64,000 bases of DNA, from NCBI RefSeq assembly GCF_001673155.1, contig NZ_LZLE01000306.1, forward strand, positions 1 through 64,000. Direction: 5' to 3'. The position numbers and the translations under genes are program-made. The notes beneath the pieces were generated by a model that worked only from the letters and a program-made list of their open reading frames with translations, searched no databases and had not been told where the DNA came from. Below, piece after piece: positions 8,374 through 15,528 of this stretch. This DNA comes from Mycobacterium sp. 1423905.2. Lineage in GTDB: Bacteria > Actinomycetota > Actinomycetes > Mycobacteriales > Mycobacteriaceae. Each line of letters begins with the position of its first letter. Positions within the stretch are counted from its first letter, which is position 1.

Positions 8374-8601
8374 TCAGGATCCGCCTAGGCTGCAGGATTC
8401 GATCAACGCCGGTTCGTAAGTCGCCGCACCGCATTCGCATTCCCAACAGATGTGTGGGCCGCACGAGCACGCAATCGTCGCGACGATCATGTGTCCCGGC
8501 AGCAGCCAGTGGCCCCGCGTGCAACGTTGCGGCGGCCTGTCCATCCATTGCTCGCGCGTCAGCTGCGCCAGCTCGCCAACATCAAGACTCACGCGCAACA
8601 C
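8374..8601 (-). CDS. small Cys-rich putative zinc-binding protein
   Basis: A 75-residue protein with a helical N-terminus (ELAQLTREQWMDRP) and then five or more Cys and several His in a compact core: RCTRGHWLLPG, ACSCGPHICWECECG, and a final ESC. This spacing suggests a zinc-ribbon or knuckle-like fold, and I recall short conserved mycobacterial hypotheticals of this type. The start is GTG at 8601, preceded by a G/A-rich stretch. No function is known. In another frame downstream, sequence reading toward 8288 (ending FQAYPELLGEGSSGV) also looks protein-like, so the ancestral protein may have been longer and lost its tail by frameshift. Confidence 0.65.
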   Translation of the reverse strand: MLRVSLDVGELAQLTREQWMDRPPQRCTRGHWLLPGHMIVATIACSCGPHICWECECGAATYEPALIESCSLGGS

Positions 8602-8736
8602 CGTCCCATCCCCGGCGCGCCGAAATCCAGGGCACGGTACGAATCGTTACCCAATGTTGCCGCTTGTTGACCGTGTCGTTGCGCCCAAAAGCGTTGACGA
8701 AGAATGTAACTCGCGGACATGGCTATCGTGGAGACC

Positions 8737-9141
8737 ATGGCAGAAGACCTGGCGTTGGGTGACCAACGTTTCGTATCGTTGACCACCTTCAAACGCAACG
8801 GCGAGGGCGTTGCCACGCCGATGTGGATCGGACGAGACGGTGACGACGTATTCGTGTGGACGCCGTTGGACAGTTGGAAAGTCAAGCGAGCCCGCAACAA
8901 TCCACGGGTTCTGTTGGCGCCTAGCAACCGGTTCGGCAAGGTGCGTGACGACGTGGTGCCCGTGGAGGGCACCGCTCGGGTGATCACCGACCCGGTGACG
9001 GTGCAACGCCTACAGGCGGTGATCCGCCGAAAATACGGCCTCGGATACCGCGTGGTGCGACTGTTGGAAACCATCTTCGGCCGGGGCCGAGGACAGCGCG
9101 CCGCCCTCCTCATCACGACAGCGAACCACCAGACCACCTAA
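8737..9141 (+). CDS. PPOX-class (F420/flavin-dependent) oxidoreductase
   Basis: A 134-residue single-domain split-barrel protein of the pyridoxamine-5'-phosphate-oxidase-like class. Features are RFVSLTTFKRNGEGVATPMW at the N-terminus, WKVKRARNNPRVLLAPS in the middle and a short helical tail. Mycobacteria carry many such proteins that use F420 or flavin; the small-protein class with the TPxW-type motif is usually annotated PPOX class F420-dependent. The ATG at 8737 has GGAG seven bases upstream; an ATG at 8719 is in frame but lacks this. The substrate is unknown. It precedes the TetR-P450 island on the same strand but is separated by an AT-rich gap. Confidence 0.75.
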   Translation: MAEDLALGDQRFVSLTTFKRNGEGVATPMWIGRDGDDVFVWTPLDSWKVKRARNNPRVLLAPSNRFGKVRDDVVPVEGTARVITDPVTVQRLQAVIRRKYGLGYRVVRLLETIFGRGRGQRAALLITTANHQTT

Positions 9142-9170
9142 ATAAACTGCTTGATTTAACCCGTGCCGCG

Positions 9171-9848
9171 GTGTTCACTGAGACGGTGACCTCGGCGCGG
9201 GCGGTGCGCACTGACCGGTCGACAGGAACCCGCGAGGCCATCCTGTCCGCCGCCGAACGCCTATTCGCCGAGCGCGGCATGTATGCGGTCTCCAACCGCC
9301 AGATCAGTGAGGCTGCCGGGCAAGGTAATAACGCGGCAGCCTGTTATCACTTCGGCACTCGCACCGAACTGCTGCGGGCCATAGAGAGCAAGCACCGAAA
9401 TTCCATCGAAGACCTGCGTGCGCAGATGCTCGCCGACATCGAGGACTCGGCCGAGCTTCGCGACTGGGTCGGCACGCTGGTGCGGCCACTGACCGATCAC
9501 CTGGCCGCTCTGGGAACGCCCAGTTGGTATGCACGATTCGCGGCCCAAGCAATGGCCGACCCGACCTACCGTCACGTCGTCACGAAAGACGCCCTCACCT
9601 CACCCCGCCTCGTTCGGGCCATCGACGGCATAAATCGTTGTCTGCCAGACCTTCCCAAGCGGGTGCGCGCAGAACGCATGGTCATGGCCCGAAATCTGTT
9701 GATGCATACCTGTGCCGAACACGAAGGCGGGCTGGCCGAGCACGGTCCGAGCGCACGTTCGAGTTGGCCGGTTGCCGGGGAAGGCTTGATCGACGCGATC
9801 GTCGGGTTGTGGCGCGCGCCGGTCCATGTCAGTCCGGCGGTCGGCTAG
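9171..9848 (+). CDS. TetR-family regulator, left P450 island
   Basis: A 225-residue regulator with a TetR N-terminal helix-turn-helix (ILSAAERLFAERG, then SNRQISEAAGQGNNAAACYHFG with the recognition helix and the Y-H-F signature). Its C-terminal ligand domain carries WYARFAAQAMADP, typical of regulators of fatty-acid or xenobiotic genes. The start is GTG at 9171. The P450 gene begins 34 bases after its stop, so the regulator probably heads the operon it controls. An AT-rich inverted repeat (TAAAT...ATTTA, 9139-9158) just upstream could be part of its promoter or operator, but this is weak evidence. Confidence 0.85.
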   Translation: MFTETVTSARAVRTDRSTGTREAILSAAERLFAERGMYAVSNRQISEAAGQGNNAAACYHFGTRTELLRAIESKHRNSIEDLRAQMLADIEDSAELRDWVGTLVRPLTDHLAALGTPSWYARFAAQAMADPTYRHVVTKDALTSPRLVRAIDGINRCLPDLPKRVRAERMVMARNLLMHTCAEHEGGLAEHGPSARSSWPVAGEGLIDAIVGLWRAPVHVSPAVG

Positions 9849-9882
9849 CAGCCCGGGACAGTCAAACCAAGCAAGGAGCACC

Positions 9883-11112
9883 ATGACCGACATCTCGACG
9901 GACCCAACCACCGATATCCCCGAGTTTCCGATGACCCGCACACCGGGTTGCCCGTTTGCTCCGCCGCAGAAGTCGTTGGCGCTCAACGCCGATCGGCAAT
10001 TGAGCCGGGTCCGGATCTGGGATGGCAGCACGCCGTGGCTGATCACCGGGTATGAAGCGATCCGTGCACTGTTCAGCGATGCGCGGGCCAGTGTCGATGA
10101 CCGGTTACCGGGTTACCCGCACTGGAACGAGGGAATGTTGGCGACGGTTCACACCCGACCGCGTTCGGTGTTCACCTCCGATGCCGAGGAACACACCCGT
10201 TTTCGCCGCATGTTGTCGAAGCCTTTCACCTTCCGGCGCGTCGAGGCACTGCGGCCGGCGGTGCAGAAGATCACCGACGATCACATCGACGCGCTGCTTG
10301 CCGGGCCGCAACCGGGTGACATCGTCAGCAAGCTGGCGTTACCGGTTCCCTCGCTGGTGATCAGCCAACTGCTGGGCGTGCCGTATGAGGACGCGGACTT
10401 CTTTCAGCAGCAGGCGCACCGCGGCATGGGTCGCTATGCCACCGCAGAGGACACCGCACAGGGCGCGGCATCGTTGGCCAAGTACCTGGCCAACTTGGTT
10501 CGGGCCAAAAGAACCGACCCTTCTGAAGACCTGGTGTCGGACTTGGCCGAACGAGTCAATGCCGATGAGCTCAGTGTGCGCGAAGCGGCACAGTTGGCCA
10601 CCGGCGTGTTGATCGCCGGGCATGAAACGACCGCCAACATGATCAGTCTGAGCGTCGCCGCGCTGCTCGAACATCCCGACCAGATGGCGTTATTGCGCGA
10701 GGAAGACGACCCCCAGGCCGTCGCGACAGCAGTCGAAGAGCTGATGCGTTACCTCAGCATCATCCAGACCGGGCAACGACGCATCGCCCTAGAAGATATC
10801 GAGGTTGCCGGGGAGACCATTCGGGCAGGTGAAGGCATCATTCTCGATGTAGCACCGGCGAATTGGGACACCCGACAGTTCCCGGAACCAGACCGGTTGG
10901 ACTTGCGCCGCGATGACGGCCCTCATGTCGGATTCGGTTACGGTCGTCACCAATGTGTCGGTCAGCAGCTGGCTCGAATGGAATTGCAGATCGTCCTGCC
11001 GACTTTGTTGCGCCGCGTCCCGACCCTGCGGTTGGCGGTGCCCCTCGAGGAGGTTCCGTTCAAACACGATTCGCTCGCCTACGGCGTATACGAACTGCCC
11101 GTCACATGGTGA
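9883..11112 (+). CDS. cytochrome P450, left island
   Basis: A 409-residue soluble bacterial P450. It has the I-helix oxygen-activation motif AGHETT, the K-helix ExxR (EELMRY region) and the heme-thiolate loop FGYGRHQCVGQQLAR. The N-terminal PGCPFAPP and the general layout resemble the CYP105/CYP107-like bacterial class. It would hydroxylate a hydrophobic substrate with electrons from ferredoxin; no ferredoxin gene is adjacent. I start at ATG 9883, preceded by AAGGAG. The stop overlaps the next start (ATGGTGA), so it is translationally coupled to the first M24 protein, which suggests that the P450 product or substrate is handled by the M24 enzymes. Confidence 0.93.
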   Translation: MTDISTDPTTDIPEFPMTRTPGCPFAPPQKSLALNADRQLSRVRIWDGSTPWLITGYEAIRALFSDARASVDDRLPGYPHWNEGMLATVHTRPRSVFTSDAEEHTRFRRMLSKPFTFRRVEALRPAVQKITDDHIDALLAGPQPGDIVSKLALPVPSLVISQLLGVPYEDADFFQQQAHRGMGRYATAEDTAQGAASLAKYLANLVRAKRTDPSEDLVSDLAERVNADELSVREAAQLATGVLIAGHETTANMISLSVAALLEHPDQMALLREEDDPQAVATAVEELMRYLSIIQTGQRRIALEDIEVAGETIRAGEGIILDVAPANWDTRQFPEPDRLDLRRDDGPHVGFGYGRHQCVGQQLARMELQIVLPTLLRRVPTLRLAVPLEEVPFKHDSLAYGVYELPVTW

Positions 11113-12347
11113 CCGGCGCGCTCACCGCGCGTGGTGTGGAGTTCGACATTCCCGACGAACCGGATTGGGCCCGCATGCGCGCCGAGACGGGCGCCCGACT
11201 TCGCACCGCCATGGCCGAACACGGGGTCGACGCGCTGATTCTGTTGATGAACGGTCACGTGGTCTACGCGACCGGGGCGAGCTGGCCCCTGCTGGACGCC
11301 GGTTTGTCTCACGCGGAACGTCCGGTGGCCGTCGTACTGGCCGACGACGAGCATCCCCACCTTTTCATGCCGCTGCGTAGTGGAGCTTCCGCAGCACCGC
11401 CACCGGCGCCGGAAGACCATGTGCATGAGCCGGTATACCTCGAATTCGACTCGGGCGTAGCTCAATTCGCTCGCGTGTTGGCCGGGTTGCTGCCGCCGGG
11501 CGCTACCGTGGCGGTGGACGAGATGACCGGCGCCATGCGGCGTGCCATGAGCACGCTGTTTCCGTCGGGCGTGCCGTCGGATGCGGCGGCGGTGGTCGGC
11601 GCGGCGCAATTGATCAAGACCCGCGACGAGATTTCCTGTTTGCGTCGAGCTTGCCGGATCACCGAGCAGGCCATGGCGGAGGTACAGACGGCGGTGGTGC
11701 CGGGCGTCCGCCAGATCGACCTTTCGGCAACGTTGGTGCGCCGCGCGTTCGAGCTGGGCGCCACCGCGAACATGCTGGAAGCGATCTGGCAAGTCATGCC
11801 CAGTTCCCGGGCGGCTGGTGTCTGGACGACGCACGGCGACCTGGCGTTGCCGCTGCTGCCCACCGATCGGGAACTGCGCTCCGGCGATGTGCTGTGGACC
11901 GATATCAGCTTCAGCTACGCCGGCTACTGCTCGGACTTCGGCAGGACGTGGCTGGTCGGCCAAAAACCCTCAGCCCAGCAGCACGACCAATTCCATCAGT
12001 GGCGTGCCATCCTCGACGCGACCCTTGCCGTCACGAAAGCCGGTGCCACGTGCGGCGATTTGGCTCGCGCAGCGATCGCCGCCAACGCAGGCCGCAAACC
12101 GTGGCTGCCGCATTTCTACCTGGGTCACGGCATCGGCACCTACCCCGCCGAAGCCCCGATGATCGGCACCGATCTCGGGGCAGAATACGACGACAACTTC
12201 GTCTTCTCCCCCGGCATGTTGCTGGTGTTGGAACCAGTCGTGTGGCAGGACGGGACGGGAGGCTATCGCAGCGAGGAAATCGTGGTCATCACCGACGACG
12301 GTTTCACCCCGATCACCAACTACCCTTATCAGCCGTATGGCGACTGA
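11106..12347 (+). CDS. M24-family (prolidase/creatinase fold) hydrolase, full metal site
   Basis: A 413-residue protein with an N-terminal creatinase-like domain and a C-terminal pita-bread catalytic domain. All five metal ligands of M24 are present: D266 (WTDIS), D277 (CSDFGRT), H341 (LGHGIG), E376 (VLEPV) and E390 (YRSEE). It is therefore expected to bind two metal ions and to be an active aminopeptidase P/prolidase-like hydrolase, or to catalyse another reaction of the fold. ATG 11106 overlaps the P450 stop. Its own stop overlaps the next M24 start by 11 bases. Coupling to a P450 is not typical of housekeeping peptidases, so a small-molecule amide, guanidine or similar substrate is more likely than a peptide. 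Confidence 0.88.
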   Translation: MVTGALTARGVEFDIPDEPDWARMRAETGARLRTAMAEHGVDALILLMNGHVVYATGASWPLLDAGLSHAERPVAVVLADDEHPHLFMPLRSGASAAPPPAPEDHVHEPVYLEFDSGVAQFARVLAGLLPPGATVAVDEMTGAMRRAMSTLFPSGVPSDAAAVVGAAQLIKTRDEISCLRRACRITEQAMAEVQTAVVPGVRQIDLSATLVRRAFELGATANMLEAIWQVMPSSRAAGVWTTHGDLALPLLPTDRELRSGDVLWTDISFSYAGYCSDFGRTWLVGQKPSAQQHDQFHQWRAILDATLAVTKAGATCGDLARAAIAANAGRKPWLPHFYLGHGIGTYPAEAPMIGTDLGAEYDDNFVFSPGMLLVLEPVVWQDGTGGYRSEEIVVITDDGFTPITNYPYQPYGD

Positions 12348-13458
12348 CGTCTTACCTGATCCACCCGCCTTACGAGTGGGTCGACGAGAGCGAGCGTTGG
12401 CTCAGATGGCGGCTCACGACCTGGACGTCTTGGTGCTCGGAAGACAAGCGAATGTCCGGTATGTCACTGGCGCACCGCAGCTTTGGATCGCCGGAACCCG
12501 GCCGTTCGGACCGGTCTGTGTGGTGATCCGTGCCACCGGTGACATCTACCTCAACACCACCGACGACGAAGGGGTTCCCGCGGAGATCGGTCACGACCAC
12601 CTCTACGGATTGGCGTGGAATCCGATGACCCTGATCGATGTGCTGAAGAACATCGACGGCGCCGCCGCGGCACGCCGGGTGGGCACCGACGCCATCACGC
12701 CTACCTTCGCGGCCTTGCTGCCGCGAGCATTCCCGCGCGCGGAGATCGTCGACGGTGAACTGGCGATGCGCGCGGCGCGGCGCATCAAGACACCCGACGA
12801 GATCGCAGCGATGGGCCCGGCGGTACGGATCGCCCAAGGCGGATTGGTCGCCGGCTTGGGCGAATTGCGACCCGGAATCTCTCAGCAGACGCTCGCGGGC
12901 GCGGTGCTGGAGGCCATGGCCGCCGGCGGAGTCAGTACACCGGCAACCCAGGACGCCGCGTGGGTCACCTCAACCGAACACCCGTGGCAACGCGCTGATC
13001 GAGAAGTCCGGGACGGCGACTTGGTCGCGTTCGCGGCGGGCGCGCTAGCCGGCGGTTATGTCAGCGAAGTAGGCCGCACCTTCCCGGCCGGTCGGGTCAC
13101 CGATTACCAGGACGTGCGGCAGCTCTTCCAGCGGTCAGATGCTCTGTACCGCAACATGATCGCGGCATGTCGTGCTGGTGCTCCGATCAGCGAGTTCCTG
13201 GCCGCTTATGACCGTGCCGGCGAGCCGGTGCCGCCGATGCCGATTGCGCACGGTCTAGGCTTGGGCTTCGATCCTCCGGTGGTTTCCCAAGCGCTCGTCG
13301 CCGCAGGAGAAGACGATCACCTGGAGGCCGGTATGGTGCTCGCTATTTCGGGATACGTGTGGCACGCGGGAATCGGTACGGTTTTTCGTCGAGACACGGT
13401 TCACATCACCCCAGATGGCGCGAAATTGCTTACCCCGCATCCAGTCTGGCCGGATTAG
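12337..13458 (+). CDS. M24-family paralogue without intact metal site
   Basis: A 373-residue protein with the same two-domain M24 layout as its upstream neighbour but a degraded active site. The position of the first Asp reads VAFAAG (Ala), the second reads SEVGRT (Glu for Asp), the His is kept (AHGLGLG), the first Glu position reads AISGYVW (Ser), and the last reads FRRDT (Asp for Glu). Two acidic ligands are gone outright, so a normal dinuclear site is unlikely. The gene is translationally coupled to the complete M24 gene, which suggests a heteromeric partner or a metal-independent enzyme of this fold. Its 3' end overlaps the converging APH-like gene by 29 bases. Confidence 0.85.
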   Translation: MATDVLPDPPALRVGRRERALAQMAAHDLDVLVLGRQANVRYVTGAPQLWIAGTRPFGPVCVVIRATGDIYLNTTDDEGVPAEIGHDHLYGLAWNPMTLIDVLKNIDGAAAARRVGTDAITPTFAALLPRAFPRAEIVDGELAMRAARRIKTPDEIAAMGPAVRIAQGGLVAGLGELRPGISQQTLAGAVLEAMAAGGVSTPATQDAAWVTSTEHPWQRADREVRDGDLVAFAAGALAGGYVSEVGRTFPAGRVTDYQDVRQLFQRSDALYRNMIAACRAGAPISEFLAAYDRAGEPVPPMPIAHGLGLGFDPPVVSQALVAAGEDDHLEAGMVLAISGYVWHAGIGTVFRRDTVHITPDGAKLLTPHPVWPD

Positions 13459-14767
13459 GCGACCCGTCTCCTTCGGCCAGCGCGAGATCCAGCAGGTCAC
13501 CCGGGCGGTATCTCGCCCACAGGTTGAGCACATTCGACAGCATCTGCAGTGGGGCGCGTAGGCTCTCGTCGTCTTGGATTCGCGGGTCGTCGCGCCGCTG
13601 CGGCATGTCGGCGCCGAACCGTCTACTCAGCAACGCCGGTACGTCAAACAGCCACGCGACGCCCATGGTGGCCGCATACAGCACGGTGTGCCGGCGGACC
13701 CGGTCGGTGTCCAATGGCGGACCGCCATAGCGACGCATTTCGGCAACGAACAGCTGAAGAAGTTGGTCCAGGTGGCCATCCCACAGGTCGGCTTCGGCGC
13801 CGGACAGGGCTCCCCAGATCGCCATGCCTACGTTCATCTGGCTGACGCAGCCCCAATCCATCAGGCCGCACTGGAGCACGCCGTCGCGGTCGCGCCAGAA
13901 CCAGGCGTTGTCGACGTTGGCGTTCCAATGGCACAGAGCGATGTAGTCGGCGTCGGCGCCCAGTTCGCGCAGCACTGTGTCGTGGTGGGCGGCGAAGCGT
14001 GGTGCCTGCGTACTGAGTGCAGGTAAGAACTCATGCGGAGCCACGTTCTCGCACAGGAGCATTGGATGGTTGTCGACGAACTCGGCCAGCTCGGCCAATC
14101 GTCGGTCCAGTCGACGCGCGGACGAAGGGGCTCGGTCCCCGACCGTCGCCGCCGCGACGTTCAGCGGAAACTGGGCGCCAAGGGCGGCGGGCAGGTGCCC
14201 CGAGCGGTGAGCTCCGGCCAGCCGGCCCAACGCAGTCAGCACCGCACGATAGTGGGCAACGGGTTGCGGCATCTGGTAGTCGAGGCACTTGGCATAGTGC
14301 GGCTCGATACCGTTGTCTCCGAAGGTGATGCGCTCGGTGATCAACAGCCCGGTTGCGGTTGCCCGATGGTAGTCGCCGAAGAGCACGGTGGGAACGACGA
14401 TGGGAAACCCAGGAGCGCGGGACAATTCGGCGAACCGCACCTCCGGTTCCATCTGCGTGCGACCTAGGTCCCGGACAGGATTGTCAAAGTCGCGGGAGAA
14501 TTTGACGAACAACTCGGTGGGCGCCTTGGTATCAACGTTGCGATAGCGCACCGACAGAGTGGCTTTGCGTCCCGTGCTGCCGCCGGCGACCTCACCGAAT
14601 CGGGTGATGTGTGTGACGGCGTCGTCTGGGGCGAGCGTCCCCGCGGCCCAGAAAGCGCGGGTCAGGAACTCGGGCCCTGCGGCACGCAACGTGACCGGAT
14701 CGGCCGGAATCGGTTGCCCTAGCTGGTCGCCGGTCACCCATCGCTGCCCGCCGCGCGGCGCGGTCAC
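13430..14767 (-). CDS. APH-like phosphotransferase-family protein, altered catalytic loop
   Basis: A 445-residue protein of the aminoglycoside/ecdysteroid-kinase-like group. It has an N-lobe with VAGGSTGRKATLSVRY and ELFVKFS (putative ATP-site Lys), and a C-lobe with CHWNANVDN followed by CGLMDWGCVSQMNVG (DxG/DFG-like Asp). In this superfamily the loop is normally H-G-D-x4-N; here H280-W-N282-x4-N287 places Asn where the catalytic Asp is expected. It may be a pseudokinase or a subfamily with a displaced Asp (D286 is adjacent). It is the last gene of the right island and overlaps the SDR before it by 4 bases and the M24 paralogue on the other strand by 29. Confidence 0.7.
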   Translation of the reverse strand: MTAPRGGQRWVTGDQLGQPIPADPVTLRAAGPEFLTRAFWAAGTLAPDDAVTHITRFGEVAGGSTGRKATLSVRYRNVDTKAPTELFVKFSRDFDNPVRDLGRTQMEPEVRFAELSRAPGFPIVVPTVLFGDYHRATATGLLITERITFGDNGIEPHYAKCLDYQMPQPVAHYRAVLTALGRLAGAHRSGHLPAALGAQFPLNVAAATVGDRAPSSARRLDRRLAELAEFVDNHPMLLCENVAPHEFLPALSTQAPRFAAHHDTVLRELGADADYIALCHWNANVDNAWFWRDRDGVLQCGLMDWGCVSQMNVGMAIWGALSGAEADLWDGHLDQLLQLFVAEMRRYGGPPLDTDRVRRHTVLYAATMGVAWLFDVPALLSRRFGADMPQRRDDPRIQDDESLRAPLQMLSNVLNLWARYRPGDLLDLALAEGDGSPNPARLDAG

Positions 14768-15528
14768 CAGGTCTGTTCGGCGGCGCGCACCAACATGTGG
14801 TTGACGGCCACGCGCCGGTCGCGGGTCACCATGAACAGGACCGCATCCGCGATATCCTCCGGACGCATCTTCACCATGCCGGCAGTCTGGCGCTCGAACG
14901 CTTCGCGCGACGGTGCGGCCAAGTGGCTGAAAATCTCCGTGTCCACCGTTCCGGGTCCCACCACACCGACCCGCACGCGTTTGCCGAGCACCTCTTGACG
15001 AAGGCCCTCACTGAACGCGTTGACACCGAATTTGGTCAGCGAGTAGACCGCGGTGTTAGGTCTGGCCACCCACCCGGCGGTGGAACTGATGGTCACCAGA
15101 TCGGCGACCCCTCGAGGAGAATCCGTGGCGGCCTCGATGAGGTGCGGAAGAGCGGCCCGGGTAACGTACAGCACTCCCTGCACGTTGACCGCGACCATTT
15201 GATCCCAGTCCTGCATCGACGCTTCCGTCGCGGGCCCAGACTGCATCAAGCCGGCGTTGTTGACCACGATGTCCAGACGCCCGAATTCGGCGACGGCGCG
15301 TTGCACCGCGGCCGTGACCTGGTCTGCGTCGGTGACATCCGCGGGAATCAAAAGGGCCCTGCCGCCCCGTGATTCGATATCGGCCTGAAGTTCTCGCAAA
15401 CGGTCGGCCCGCCGTGCCAGGAGCGCGACTGCGGCGCCTTGGTCCGCCAGTGCGCTCGCCGTGGCGGCGCCGATGCCGCTGCTGGCACCCGTCACCAAGG
15501 CGGCGGTGTGTTCAAGCGGCGGCGTCAT
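14764..15528 (-). CDS. SDR-family oxidoreductase, right island
   Basis: A 254-residue classical SDR with TGASSGIG, NNAG and the catalytic S-x-Y-x3-K (ISSTAGWVARPNTAVYSLTK). The RR after the second strand (LLARRADR) favours NADP. It resembles YdfG/serine-dehydrogenase-like SDRs. I use ATG 15528, which overlaps the stop of the CoA-transferase gene (ATGA); a longer reading to 15558 lacks support. It also overlaps the next gene by 4 bases, so it is firmly within the operon and probably oxidises a hydroxyl group made in the pathway, perhaps after P450 or crotonase action. The substrate is unknown. Confidence 0.88.
   Translation of the reverse strand: MTPPLEHTAALVTGASSGIGAATASALADQGAAVALLARRADRLRELQADIESRGGRALLIPADVTDADQVTAAVQRAVAEFGRLDIVVNNAGLMQSGPATEASMQDWDQMVAVNVQGVLYVTRAALPHLIEAATDSPRGVADLVTISSTAGWVARPNTAVYSLTKFGVNAFSEGLRQEVLGKRVRVGVVGPGTVDTEIFSHLAAPSREAFERQTAGMVKMRPEDIADAVLFMVTRDRRVAVNHMLVRAAEQTW

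Noticed and set aside
9139-9158. TAAAT...ATTTA repeat before the left TetR gene as an operator
   Set aside because: The arms are short and made only of A and T with a 10-base spacer; this may equally be an ordinary AT-rich promoter. No second copy was found before the P450 gene.
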